From Natronococcus occultus SP4 (lineage in GTDB: Archaea > Halobacteriota > Halobacteria > Halobacteriales > Natrialbaceae), in contig NC_019976.1 in the NCBI RefSeq assembly GCF_000328685.1, positions 1 to 64,000 on the forward strand: a stretch of DNA of 64,000 bases. The letters are read 5' to 3'. Shown piece by piece: positions 34,826 through 43,049 of this stretch; within the stretch, counting starts at the first letter, position 1; each line of letters begins with the position of its first letter. The notes under the pieces were generated by a model, which was not told the DNA's origin, did no database searches, and worked only from the letters and a program-made list of their open reading frames with translations. The position numbers were made by a program, and so were the translations under genes.

Positions 34826-35557
34826 TCAAAAGATACTCACAGTCATTTGGAAAATCGGGAGCACCACTTGAGCAACAAATACTCTCCGGCTGGATCTAGG
34901 CGCGGTTTTGTCGCACCACTCTTCAAAGGCGTTCTCAAATTCGCTAAACAAGTTCCGGTGGAAGCTACCAATATACGGGAGTGGATATTGCTGATCCTCG
35001 TCCGAAGCATGGACTAAATAGTCGCCAGCGCTATCGAGATCCCCTTTCGGCGTCGCTTCAAAATCGCGTTTCTGGAAGTACAATTGATAGCAGTCGGTTC
35101 CATTTTGAGTTCCTTCGTACCGAACCCTGAGACACCAGTAGTCGCCATGCTGGAAATCGTTCCGTAGTCCCCAGAGGAACGTCCCTCGCCGAACATAGTC
35201 TGGTGCAGCCTTGTTATCTCGTGCTGGGAGGAAATACCCCTTCCTGATGTGCTGTTTCAATCGCTTGTTGAGAATAGAGCGGATCTGCTCGTTGTAGGAG
35301 TACAGTGACGAAACGTAGTTGTGAACTCGCCGATAGACCTCGTTCTCAACGTCCGTCTTCTCAGCTCCTTTCTCGACAATAATCGTTCCCGTTGTGGAGA
35401 TATCATCGCATATCTGAGCCAGCTCGTGAAAATTTCCGTGTACAATATAAGCCGATGACCGTGCTCGTGTGAGATCACGGTCGGTAACCGGCTCCGCTGG
35501 CCCTTTCGTGTGACCCAATAGCTGGTCTACTGTATTGGTAGAACCTGGCTCGCTCAT
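34826..35557 (-). CDS. HEPN-like hypothetical protein
   Basis: The 243-residue protein is mostly helical. Residues about 125-135 read LWGLRNDFQHGDYW, which contains R-N-x-x-x-H, the catalytic R-x4-H motif of HEPN ribonucleases. The segment before it (YSYNEQIRSILNKRLKQHIR) would be the preceding long helix. HEPN proteins are common in toxin-antitoxin and abortive-infection systems. The assignment rests on this motif and helix context only. It starts 11 bp after a 40-residue gene and is followed by a zinc-ribbon-like remnant, so a two- or three-gene unit is likely. Confidence 0.6.
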   Translation of the reverse strand: MSEPGSTNTVDQLLGHTKGPAEPVTDRDLTRARSSAYIVHGNFHELAQICDDISTTGTIIVEKGAEKTDVENEVYRRVHNYVSSLYSYNEQIRSILNKRLKQHIRKGYFLPARDNKAAPDYVRRGTFLWGLRNDFQHGDYWCLRVRYEGTQNGTDCYQLYFQKRDFEATPKGDLDSAGDYLVHASDEDQQYPLPYIGSFHRNLFSEFENAFEEWCDKTAPRSSRRVFVAQVVLPIFQMTVSIF

Positions 35558-35568
35558 TAGAAATACCG

Positions 35569-35691
35569 CTACTCGTCGTCAGAACTGCTCGACATTTTCG
35601 CCGCAGCCTCTCGGTCCTTCAGAAGCTGCTCCTTGGACTGGCCAGTCGTTTCAGCCAGTTCATCGACAGTGGGGATATTCTTCAGGGCCAT
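35569..35691 (-). CDS. 40-residue protein upstream of the HEPN-like gene
   Basis: A short minus-strand gene starts at ATG 35691 after AAGGAG and reads MALKNIPTVDELAETTGQSK, EQLLKDREAAAKMSSSSDDE, ending at TAG 35569-35571. It has its own TATA box (about 35721-35734) and lies 11 bp ahead of the HEPN-like gene. The composition (short, charged, helical) would fit a small antitoxin or regulator. No family recognised. Confidence 0.6.
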   Translation of the reverse strand: MALKNIPTVDELAETTGQSKEQLLKDREAAAKMSSSSDDE

Positions 35692-35720
35692 CTCCTTAGG
35701 GTTCTATTCTCTGCTCGGCC

Positions 35721-35734
35721 AATTATACCTTTCG
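35721..35734 (-). promoter_or_regulatory. BRE/TATA promoter of the 40-residue/HEPN operon
   Basis: On the minus strand CGAAAGGTATAATT fits a purine-rich BRE followed by a TATA box, about 30 bp before ATG 35691. An AAGGAG site lies between it and the ATG. Confidence 0.55.
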
Positions 35735-36101
35735 CACAGTTAGAACCTAGATACCTCTGGTACGGCCGACTCAGTTCTCGAATCGGTCTCGAGTCGGCGA
35801 TCGGGCTCGATTGAGAAGCTGGCGACGTCGACGACACCGAGGTTGCGTATGTGACGGCCGATACCGGCGGGATCTATGCACACCGCGGTTCCGTTCAATA
35901 CGCTACCCGTGCATACATCGGAGCAACTGCATACATCGACATCGAACCCCCACAGGGGTCTCACCTCGAAACCCGCCTCGCGTTACGTACAGATGAAGCA
36001 CCTATCGACACTAAAGTATTGACACAAATACTTCTATGTGTATTCCGTCATGTTATGTCATCCACTAGAATTTTATCAGAGGGGGCCGATGAAGAACGTG
36101 A
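35735..36101. other. Probable remnant DNA with a repeat segment
   Basis: Overlapping frames are open on both strands from about 35760 to 36000 without a recognised protein. CTCGCGTTACGTACAGATGA at 35977-35996 matches the start of repeat family A (17911). No confident gene. Confidence 0.35.
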
Positions 36102-36494
36102 ATGCACAAACCTTCCAGGATTACCCTTTTTGCTGCATCTTTGGGGATCCCTTTGATTCTCGTATTGGCTATCCTGGGCTCAATTGCGGCTGCAGGGCTT
36201 GCAACTATATTTGTTATCTTGTTTGCTGCTGTTATGGCAGTAGCGACTCAACTCAGTTCGAATCAGTCACAGATTAAATCCAATGACACTGTCTCTACCG
36301 ATTCTTCCCAATCAGATGCTACAGATCCATTTGGAGAGCTTCAAGATCAATATGCAAAAGGAGAGCTCACAGAAGTAGAGTTTGAACAACGTGTAGAAGT
36401 GCTACTTGAGACTGAGCACGGTTACTCCTCGGATGATCAGAAGGTAGACTCCAAAGAGAGCGAAAAACAAGAACCTGCAGTTGAGCGAGAGTGA
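36102..36494 (+). CDS. Membrane protein with SHOCT domain
   Basis: The 130-residue protein has two adjacent hydrophobic helices (residues about 8-50, including GIPLILVLAILGSIAAAGLA) and then a SHOCT domain, DPFGELQDQYAKGELTEVEF followed by EQRVEVLLETE. SHOCT is a short C-terminal oligomerisation module in haloarchaeal membrane proteins. The tail is acidic. Function unknown. Confidence 0.82.
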   Translation: MHKPSRITLFAASLGIPLILVLAILGSIAAAGLATIFVILFAAVMAVATQLSSNQSQIKSNDTVSTDSSQSDATDPFGELQDQYAKGELTEVEFEQRVEVLLETEHGYSSDDQKVDSKESEKQEPAVERE

Positions 36495-36527
36495 TTTTTG
36501 CTACTTACCAGTGTTCCATTCGCATCT

Positions 36528-36645
36528 CCATGTAGCGGAATTCAGAGAAGCCCCTGTTTCTGGTAAAGCGGCGACACCAACCGTGATTCTCTTGCAATCT
36601 CTCTATGTGGTATGTCATATTGTCAGCCGAACGTCTGAGTTTGGC
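36528..36645. repeat. Dispersed repeat family B, copy 2
   Basis: Matches 31863-31980: CTCCATGTAGCGGAATTCAG, GAAGCCCCTGTTTC, GTAAAGCGGCGACACCAACC and ACGTCTGAGTT. As at copy 1, it lies just behind an intact gene on the plus strand. Confidence 0.75.
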
Positions 36646-36769
36646 ACAAACTGAGACGTTCACCGACCGATTTACCCTTCTTGCTTATAAACCATGTCGC
36701 CCACAGAACCCATGCTAAGCAATCCCGACGTTGAGTATACTAATGGGTTTGTGTCCGAACGTGGCTAAA

Positions 36770-36915
36770 ACTCGAGGAGATGGAACAGCTTCGAGGCGTC
36801 TGCCTATCTGACGCCGTCGTACCCTACCTTCAGGAACGGAATGAGGCGATTGTCGCACTGCTCTATGATGCGGGCCTTCGCGCCGGCGAGCTGTGCGCTC
36901 TTGACGTGAATAGTT
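36770..36915 (+). pseudogene. Integrase (tyrosine recombinase) fragment
   Basis: The plus strand reads LEEMEQLRGVCLSDAVVPYL then QERNEAIVALLYDAGLRAGE, LCALDVN. This corresponds to the start of the catalytic domain with the first catalytic Arg (AGLRAGEL). It is cut by an IS6-type remnant and nothing of the C-terminal half is present. Confidence 0.75.
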
Positions 36916-37000
36916 CGTGCATTATTACAACACCCAGAAATCACGTCAATTAATTGATTAAAAGACGTCAGCTGAGGGGGTGCTAGACAGTACCTTGGGT
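36916..37000 (+). mobile_element. IS6-type element remnant (3' end)
   Basis: The stretch beginning CATTATTACAACACCCAG encodes HYYNTQKSRQ-like residues and ends in GTGCTAGACAGTACC, comparable to the end of the two full IS6-type copies (YYNRQRPH...EEVQN, CTAGACAGTGCC). Only the last about 80 bp remain, inserted in the integrase fragment. Confidence 0.75.
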
Positions 37001-37078
37001 TACCATCCTTATGATTAATTATATACGGATTTTAATTAACACACTCCAATCTCCATAATATTCACTCATCATCCCTGA

Positions 37079-37825
37079 TCAGTCGCCATATTCCTGAACG
37101 ATTCGATTCGCTACTCGAGGCGGAAGGACGACGAGGGTCGGCGCGTAGCCAGCGCGGTGTTGGAGCGCGAGAACGACGACGTCGCCGACACGAACTGCTG
37201 TCGTTCCGACAACGTCCTTGAGAGACGTTCTCCGGTCGTCGCCGCTGAATCCGCGGAGCAGGTCCCAAAGGTTGCCTCCGCCGCCCTCGGTGAGTGTGCG
37301 TCGGTTGTATATTACGAGCGTCTCCGATTCGACATCGAGACGACCCCTGTTCGGTGCGGTCCACCAGAAAAAACAACAGAGTACAGCGCCGGCGAAGGCC
37401 ACCCCAAGTACGTATTCGGGCTGGGATTCGAACACAAAAATCGACCCAAAATACCCGACGAACCCGACCGCCGCTGCTACTGCATACTGCCGAGGAGGAG
37501 CGTGGTCGAATATCGTCCGTTCGGGATGGGCCGGGTCAAAGAAAAAATACTGGGCTATCATTCTCTTCCTCCCGGTTCCGGTTAACGTCCGTAACACGCC
37601 CCAGAAGGCAAGAATTGGAACACCCATAACGAGAGCAAGAATTCCCACAAGTTCGAGCATCGTTGTTCCAGTCACGTATCGTGAAGCAATAGCGAGGAGC
37701 AGACTCGTTCCCACGAGGAGGACCAGCCCCCAGACGACTGCAAACTGGGTAGCGAGCAGAGCCTCTATTGTTCGCGACGTGCTGGCGTTGACGTCCCACT
37801 CCAGTTCGGCTTTGCTCGGTTGCAT
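37079..37825 (-). CDS. Membrane protein behind the halocin-like gene
   Basis: From ATG 37825 the product is 248 residues. Two hydrophobic helices (AVVWGLVLLVGTSLLLAIAS and MLELVGILALVMGVPILAFW) are followed by two more (QYAVAAAVGFVGYFGSIFVF and GVAFAGAVLCCFFWW) and a cytoplasmic C-terminal domain with strands LDVESETLVIYNRR and DVVVLALQHRAGYAPTLVVL. It lies 80 bp after the halocin-like precursor in the same direction, so an immunity or export role is conceivable but unproven. No family recognised. Confidence 0.65.
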   Translation of the reverse strand: MQPSKAELEWDVNASTSRTIEALLATQFAVVWGLVLLVGTSLLLAIASRYVTGTTMLELVGILALVMGVPILAFWGVLRTLTGTGRKRMIAQYFFFDPAHPERTIFDHAPPRQYAVAAAVGFVGYFGSIFVFESQPEYVLGVAFAGAVLCCFFWWTAPNRGRLDVESETLVIYNRRTLTEGGGGNLWDLLRGFSGDDRRTSLKDVVGTTAVRVGDVVVLALQHRAGYAPTLVVLPPRVANRIVQEYGD

Positions 37826-37905
37826 CGCGATCACGTATTCGAGACGCGCTACAAGTACCAAGTGAAATCAACCAGAAATAAAGATTCCGATAGCGGACCT
37901 GCTAT

Positions 37906-38910
37906 TCAAAAGAATACATCTTCGAGGCGTTCCGCACCGTCGAGACCGAGTTCGACGATGCAATAGATCGCATCAATACAACTACAGTAGTTGTATAAAC
38001 TCACGCTACAGATTTGGGTCGCACAGATGAAGCACGCAACGTATCCCGGTGCGCTCATTCGCGCTGAACAGACTAGGTTGCAAGATCGACATCCAGCTGG
38101 GCTGATAACGTTTAGGACGCACGATGATGCGTCCACGGTCCACTCGGCTGGGTCACAATCGCTCGTGCACGGGTTGCTGATCTGTGCACCAATACTATCC
38201 GACTGGTTCGGTTCGACTTCTTTGACGTCGATCGATACCTCATCGTGATTTACGTCAACGAAGGCCGTTTCGATCTTCTCGTCTCCGGTTCGTTCGACGA
38301 CGAATTCCTCGGTTCTCGCTTCTGCGATCACTGCCATGTCGCCCTCCCTGATCTCCTTAGCCGAAACGGACTCGAGCGAGGTGGACTCTCCTTGCAATGT
38401 CCGAGCGATCTGGGCGCGCTCTTGCTGGGTGGCCGTCCGGCGGAAGGCTGCCTCAGACTTGTCGTATATAACTACCGCGTCAGTCCCGCCCGGGAACAAA
38501 TGCACGTCGGAAAGTGACTGCTGCCGTACGATCTGGTTTCGACGACGCTTGTACACATCTACGTCTGGTCCCTCAAAGAAGAATATAGTGCTCAGGAGGT
38601 GATCATTATACACAAGTGATCTGATATTACCAATGTTTGTCGGTATTTCGATGAGACCAACCGGCCCCTCTAAGTTCTCGTGCTCGAGAGTCTCAATTTC
38701 TGCGTTATTTTTTGCCGGTTTGACGACCATCACCTTATCCGCACCCGGAATCGGCCGTTCGACCATCGAGATTACCTCTTGTACCATATCAGACTGGAGG
38801 AAAACTTCGACAGACGAGCCCTCAACCCTCTCCGCCTTTACCGAAGCACCAGCCATGGATAATGACGCCCCAGCCACGCCAATTGACTGCAATACTTTCC
38901 GTCGATTCAC
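37906..38910 (-). CDS. Halocin C8-like precursor protein
   Basis: The 334-residue protein starts with a Tat signal MNRRKVLQSIGVAGASLSMA. A middle domain (about residues 30-240) has the helix-strand pattern VMVVKPAKNNAEIETLEHEN and resembles the immunity/propeptide part of halocin precursors. The last 90 residues contain twelve Cys in the arrangement GCRSCNLVCSA, YVACFICATQIC and YNYCSCIDAIYC, comparable to mature halocin C8 (ten Cys, GCSACKYA...). The likely product is a secreted, disulfide-rich peptide that kills related haloarchaea, with the N-terminal part giving immunity. A membrane protein gene follows. Confidence 0.8.
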   Translation of the reverse strand: MNRRKVLQSIGVAGASLSMAGASVKAERVEGSSVEVFLQSDMVQEVISMVERPIPGADKVMVVKPAKNNAEIETLEHENLEGPVGLIEIPTNIGNIRSLVYNDHLLSTIFFFEGPDVDVYKRRRNQIVRQQSLSDVHLFPGGTDAVVIYDKSEAAFRRTATQQERAQIARTLQGESTSLESVSAKEIREGDMAVIAEARTEEFVVERTGDEKIETAFVDVNHDEVSIDVKEVEPNQSDSIGAQISNPCTSDCDPAEWTVDASSCVLNVISPAGCRSCNLVCSARMSAPGYVACFICATQICSVSLYNYCSCIDAIYCIVELGLDGAERLEDVFF

Positions 38911-39089
38911 ACTTCCACACCTTCCGTAGCTGCGTTACTACCCAGAATTTGCAGAACAGCTCGTTGATCGGTTTTGAATTGGTCGATCATATCTATCTAA
39001 AAAAGTATACCGGTTTACATTATTTAATACTTTTTGATTGTTTTAGTATATAGAATAGATCAGTGCTTATTTATATTTTTACCCAGGAC
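38911..39089. promoter_or_regulatory. AT-rich upstream region of the halocin-like gene
   Basis: A strongly AT-rich stretch (about 38980-39075) with many TTTA/TATA motifs lies upstream of the halocin-like gene. The exact promoter cannot be picked out by eye. Confidence 0.3.
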
Positions 39090-39343
39090 TCATACCTCAG
39101 TTGAGTAGCGGTAGCGAGCATCTCTTGTAACACTGGTCGTTGCTGGTGGGTCTTCGGTCAGCCATTCTAGCAACGGTGGCGGTGAATAGCCGAGATATTC
39201 ACTGAATACATTGAGGACGAGCTGGGCGTGCGACCAGAAGGTCACCACCTAGCGTTCCGGCGGAAATACGATCTCATCGTCCGCCTGCTCGGTGACCAGA
39301 TCGAGTGGATCACGACTCACCAGCAGTGACAGTAACGTGTTTC
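39090..39343 (-). pseudogene. C-terminal fragment of an unidentified protein with one in-frame stop
   Basis: The minus strand reads LLSLLVSRDPLDLVTEQADD, EIVFPPER, a TAG, then VVTFWSHAQLVLNVFSEYLG, YSPPPLLEWLTEDPPATTSV and ends TGA at 39090-39092. Codon use is haloarchaeal. The upstream part is lost where a TGA precedes the fragment. I do not recognise the protein. Confidence 0.5.
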
Positions 39344-39434
39344 AGATAAACCCTTGTGGGGCCTGGTTGCTGTGTCAAGACAACTGTGATGTCGAGGTAG
39401 AAACAGACCCAGAGCGGGATTGATACTCCTGATA

Positions 39435-40179
39435 GGCACTGTCTAGTTGAGCCAGTTTGAGGAACGAGCAGGTCGTTGAGTAAATTGGGTAAGATGCTCG
39501 CAGACCTGCTCAGCGAGAGCTACGACACGGATTTAGAAGAATCTTGGGAGAACGAGCGGACGGCGACGCCCGTCAGGGCGTTCGCCGTCCGTCTCCATCA
39601 GACCGGTTGTTCGCTTCGAGAGACAACAACGACTCTCGCTGAGTTAGGCGTTGAACGCTCTCACGGGGCGGTCTGGAACTGGGTACATCGGCTGGCTGAC
39701 AGCGAGTGCGACCCGCCTGAGGCGCAGCCAAAGCGGGTCGCGGTTGACGAGACCGCTGTCAAAATCAACGGCGAGTGGTCTTGGTTGTACGCTGCAATAG
39801 ACACCGAAACGAAGCTGATTCTTGACGTCGCGTTGTTCGGTCGGCACGGAACCGATCCGGCAGCTGCGTTTCTGCATCGACTCGACGAAAAATACGATCT
39901 CTCCGACACCGTATTTCTCGTCGATCAATTTGGCTATCGGACTGCCCTTGCTCGATTAGGGTTGAGCGGTCGGGTCAACTATACCGAGCGAAACCTCATC
40001 GAAAAGTGGTTTCACACCCTCAAAATGCGTATCGACCGCTTCCACAACTCGTGGGTGGGCAGTCGGGCGAGTGCACGCGAATGGTTTGAACAATTCATGC
40101 ACTACTACAACCGCCAGAGACCGCACTAAGCTCTCGACGGAAAGACGCCGATCGAGGAGGTGCAGAACTAGACAGTGCC
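39435..40179 (+). mobile_element. IS6-family insertion sequence (ISH-type), copy 2
   Basis: A 745-bp element with the same 14-bp terminal repeats as copy 1: GGCACTGTCTAGTT at 39435-39448 and AACTAGACAGTGCC at 40166-40179. The interior is highly similar to copy 1 but not identical. No direct target repeat is visible (TCCTGATA and ATACATTC). Confidence 0.93.
39494..40129 (+). pseudogene. IS6-type transposase, nonsense mutation near C-terminus
   Basis: Starting at ATG 39494, the frame gives MLADLLSESYDTDLEESW, the catalytic-region segments VAVDETAVKINGEWSWLYAA and NLIEKWFHTLKMRIDRFHNS, and stops after YYNRQRPH at TAA 40127-40129. Reading on gives ALDGKTPIEEVQN, so a Gln codon (CAA) has become TAA. 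This is three codons beyond the position of the analogous stop in copy 1. Confidence 0.85.
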
Positions 40180-40293
40180 ATACATTCTTGATTCCTCAGT
40201 AAACCGTCACGTAGGTCTGCGAACCTAACGCACTAACCCCCATTCCTCGTTAACTACGCAAAATTCATTTACGCTTCTTTAGTGTAACTAGGA

Positions 40294-40737
40294 TTATAAA
40301 TTCCGACCGACAACTTCGATGGCACCGGGATACGACCATGCCGATCCGGAGATGGCTTTTTGTGTAGCTATAATAGTGTACGCGAACGTAGCGAACACTG
40401 CAATCATCGCCGCAAGCAGCAGCAGAATGCCAGTAAGCGTAAGTACAGTGTCAATTGGACCCGGAAGCGATAGTGTCTCGATTGATTCTCCGCCGATGGT
40501 GGCTTCATCAGCACCGAAGAATCCGATCACCATCGCGACGACCGCCAGAACAACGACGGTAATATGCCAGTTAAGGGCATGTCGGGCGTTCTCTTTCGTG
40601 AATTCGTTGTCCGAAACCACATACATGATTGCAGCCCCGATGAAACTGGTGAATAGCGCTAGTGGATGGACGAGAATGCCACCAAGAGAACGTTCTTTCG
40701 ACTGTTCAGGGCTAGGTGTAGTAGGTGTTGTAGTCAT
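40294..40737 (-). CDS. DUF4870-like membrane protein
   Basis: From ATG 40737 the product is 147 residues. After a Thr/Ser/Pro-rich N-terminus it has LGGILVHPLALFTSFIGAAI, NARHALNWHITVVVLAVVAM and VLTLTGILLLLAAMIAVFAT, with the DUF4870 signature of HPL near the first helix and N-A-x-x-ALNW before the second. These small membrane proteins occur widely; function unknown. Intact, monocistronic. Confidence 0.85.
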   Translation of the reverse strand: MTTTPTTPSPEQSKERSLGGILVHPLALFTSFIGAAIMYVVSDNEFTKENARHALNWHITVVVLAVVAMVIGFFGADEATIGGESIETLSLPGPIDTVLTLTGILLLLAAMIAVFATFAYTIIATQKAISGSAWSYPGAIEVVGRNL

Positions 40738-40803
40738 GGTGTGTAGTGGTCGTGATGAAAATAACGTGGGTGTAATCAAAAAATTTCGTTTTTAGGATTT
40801 GTA

Positions 40804-41396
40804 TCAGAATTCAAATTCGTAACCGACCGAGCCACACTCTTCGACGGGCCATCCACCTACACAGACTTCACCAGTCAAGCGGACCCCGTCGTCAAACACG
40901 GTACCTGTTAACGGTTCGATACCTGCTTCAAAGTCTGCGACTACGATATCGATCCCAACTGTGTTTGATCCCTCGCAATTGACCCGGTCACCGCTGCCAG
41001 AATAAATGCCAGTCGAAATCGTAATCCCGTAATTGCAGATCGGATCATCCATATCATAAATCGATAATGTAGCCTCAAATTCTCTACCTCCGAATTCAAA
41101 GTCGAAGCCTCTTTGCCATTCGGGAGCAGGGGTCTGTACCCTAATATCAGTCCCCTCATCCGATGGCTGGTCAATTCGCTCAGCTGCTAGAAGCTCTGTT
41201 TCGTTGTCTGCTGTTTCAGATATCCAATATGGAGTCTCATTATCTTCGTTTTGATTGTACTCATCTTTTTCGGTTACCGTAGCGGTCGGAATGAAGAGGG
41301 TTGATACCCCGACTCCAGTTATAGTTCCGAGAATCCGACGCCGAGTTCGCTCTGGTTTTGATCTGGCTTTTCAGCCTTCGAATTACCTGGTGACAT
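40804..41396 (-). pseudogene. Tat-exported protein gene with a frameshift near its start
   Basis: The ATG at 41396 gives MSPGNSKAEKPDQNQSELGV and then a stop in that frame. One frame away, with overlap, ERTRRRILGTITGVGVSTLF begins a Tat-like signal and continues for about 180 residues to VCVGGWPVEECGSVGYEFEF and the stop at 40804. A single-base shift inside the first 20 codons joins the two. The mature part is acidic with Cys pairs (CNYG, NCEG, VCVGG, EECG) and strands, like a small exported domain. Either a decayed gene or a sequencing error. Confidence 0.6.
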
Positions 41397-41755
41397 GCAA
41401 CTCCAAATATATTTTCCTGTGTTTTACTATTAGTCATCGTGGATGGTTTTTCCTCCAGCCAATAATTTAAAACAGTTTATTTGTCTGCTTGATAGCAATC
41501 TAAGTTCCTCAAAGTTAGTTGAGTATCGAATCAATAATATTACCCCCCTCCCCCACTTCTCTTTGATCAAAGGAATGCCGAATTCTCGAAGGCTAGTGGT
41601 CATACTGAGCGGTCCCAACTATCCATAGGAATTGATCGCACCAACCGCGGTCTCATCGTAGATACGGCCGTCAAGCAGCAGTAGTCAGAGCTGAGAAATA
41701 CCTAAAGACCTGTGCTCAGCGATTCGAAGAGAAGTGTACGATACACTGCTCGTGA
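41397..41755. other. Gene-free stretch
   Basis: About 360 bp, AT-rich, with a C-run (ACCCCCCTCCCCCAC near 41540). No gene or repeat recognised. Confidence 0.4.
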
Positions 41756-42520
41756 TCAATCATCCGATGTTTTGATCTGGTCGACTGGCACCGTTCGGAC
41801 TGATTCAAGTGCGGCGTGCACAGCGTCTTTGTCAGCCGTAGCCTCGAGATACCATTTCCGTCGATCGGTGTTCTGGTGAATATTCGAGAGCGACTGTCGG
41901 GTGACAGGGAGCCCTTCAGCGACAGACCGGTATGACTCGCCGTTGTCGATTCGCTCGAGTGCGTCCCGGAGTTCGAGATATCCCGTTTCGCCGGCGTCGT
42001 GGTCTGGATCAATGATCGGCTGAAGGTATCCCTCGTCGTCGCGGCGGAAGCCTACCGGAACTTGACCTAACCATTTGCCCTGTCGTTGCGCACGGCGCTG
42101 TCCAGCCTCGATCCGTCGGATGAGCGTGCGGCGCTCCTGCTGGTAGACCATACCGATGATATCAGCAACGAATCGGCCAGTGCCGTCAGGAGTGACTTTT
42201 TCGACACTCCCATCCGTGATCACAACACTCGTCTCGGTGTCTTCGCAGACGTCGAAGAATCGCTGCAGTGTCGCGCCTTTCCTCGAGAGACGACTGATCT
42301 CCCAGCACACAACATGCGTATACTCGCCGGCTTCGAGTGCCTCGAGCAGCTCGGTGAACTGCTCACGGTCGTCACTCGCGCCTGAGTGGCCGAGGTCAGC
42401 ATACCGATCGACATCCGCGAGGTCGATACCGTTCTCCTGTAGCCACTCGTCGATGCTCTTCCGTTGATGTGCGTCTGTTTGGTTGTCCGTGCTCGCTCGA
42501 ATGTAGGTTGCGCAGTTCAT
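41756..42520 (-). CDS. Serine recombinase (resolvase/invertase type)
   Basis: The 254-residue protein starts MNCATYIRASTDNQTDAHQR with the catalytic Ser in R-A-S-T-D. Further resolvase motifs are DLGHSGASDDREQF, VVCWEISRLSRKGA (Arg residues) and the long helix QERRTLIRRIEAGQRRAQRQ. A C-terminal helix-turn-helix DNA-binding part (DNGESYRSVAEGLPVTRQSL) follows. Such enzymes resolve or invert plasmid DNA. An inverted repeat at 42579-42608 lies directly upstream and could be part of its site. Confidence 0.92.
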   Translation of the reverse strand: MNCATYIRASTDNQTDAHQRKSIDEWLQENGIDLADVDRYADLGHSGASDDREQFTELLEALEAGEYTHVVCWEISRLSRKGATLQRFFDVCEDTETSVVITDGSVEKVTPDGTGRFVADIIGMVYQQERRTLIRRIEAGQRRAQRQGKWLGQVPVGFRRDDEGYLQPIIDPDHDAGETGYLELRDALERIDNGESYRSVAEGLPVTRQSLSNIHQNTDRRKWYLEATADKDAVHAALESVRTVPVDQIKTSDD

Positions 42521-42578
42521 CTTGTTTTCACCGTGTCTCTTTCAGCGTTAGCAATTAAAGGATAGGACTTGTTTACAG

Positions 42579-42608
42579 CCTGTAAGCAGACAAGTACCCG
42601 CTTACAGG
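42579..42608. repeat. Inverted repeat upstream of the serine recombinase
   Basis: CCTGTAAGC (42579-42587) and GCTTACAGG (42600-42608) are separated by 12 bp. The first copy overlaps a partial direct repeat (TTTACAGCC). It lies 59 bp before the recombinase ATG, so it may be a recombination subsite or an operator. Confidence 0.5.
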
Positions 42609-42653
42609 ACACATCACTCGAAAATAGACGTGAGGACCGAAATTCGATTTGGA

Positions 42654-42884
42654 CTATCTGCTCGGAAGTTCTTCTGGAACAAGCTCATATATTCCATGGC
42701 CTAGTGGTTTCACGATATTATCTTGTTTTAAGCGACCCAGACGCTCACGAACATATTGCGAAGAGTATCCTGTTTCTTCAGCAATCAGCGGCGCATTTGC
42801 TCTTCCCTCACGAAGTACGTCTACGATTGCCCAGTCAGCATCCCGCATATCATCCGCGTCCATAAATCGTGCTGATGTACTCAT
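42654..42884 (-). CDS. Small winged-helix regulator
   Basis: From ATG 42884 the product is 76 residues (MSTSARFMDADDMRDADWAI). It has ILV-rich helices and EETGYSSQYVRERLGRLKQD as the recognition helix, then a short wing KPLGHGIYELVPEELP. This PhiH1-repressor-like fold is common in haloarchaeal mobile elements. The alternative start MDADDM is 7 codons inside. A perfect 11-bp-arm inverted repeat upstream is a likely operator. Confidence 0.8.
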   Translation of the reverse strand: MSTSARFMDADDMRDADWAIVDVLREGRANAPLIAEETGYSSQYVRERLGRLKQDNIVKPLGHGIYELVPEELPSR

Positions 42885-42915
42885 TAGTGTCTGATAAGTG
42901 GTCGGCAATTGCCAA

Positions 42916-42950
42916 AAACCTATGGGCAATAACCTACAACCCATAGGTTT
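42916..42950. promoter_or_regulatory. Perfect inverted repeat between divergent genes, likely operator
   Basis: AAACCTATGGG (42916-42926) and CCCATAGGTTT (42940-42950) have perfect 11-bp arms and a 13-bp spacer. It lies between the wHTH gene (minus) and the plus-strand gene series from 43050. Centre-to-centre distance is about 24 bp, roughly two helix turns, suited to a dimeric repressor. Confidence 0.65.
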
Positions 42951-43049
42951 AATAGTCGCGCTGTGATACTACAGAGTAGAGACCGAGGGTGGCCGGAAAA
43001 TCTCGGCCGGCTGTTCCAGCAGCCGACCTCGGTCTGCGTCTACAGACCA

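Noticed and set aside
35851-36156. Plus-strand frame of 101 codons before the SHOCT gene
   Set aside because: Crosses a dispersed-repeat segment, has no recognised motif, and overlaps the start of the SHOCT gene in another frame.
36528-36645. tRNA-like fold in repeat family B
   Set aside because: Parts can pair, but no tRNA consensus boxes or CCA context are present.
42579-42950. Possible CRISPR-like short repeats
   Set aside because: These are two different inverted repeats, each present once; there is no regular repeat-spacer series anywhere in the window.
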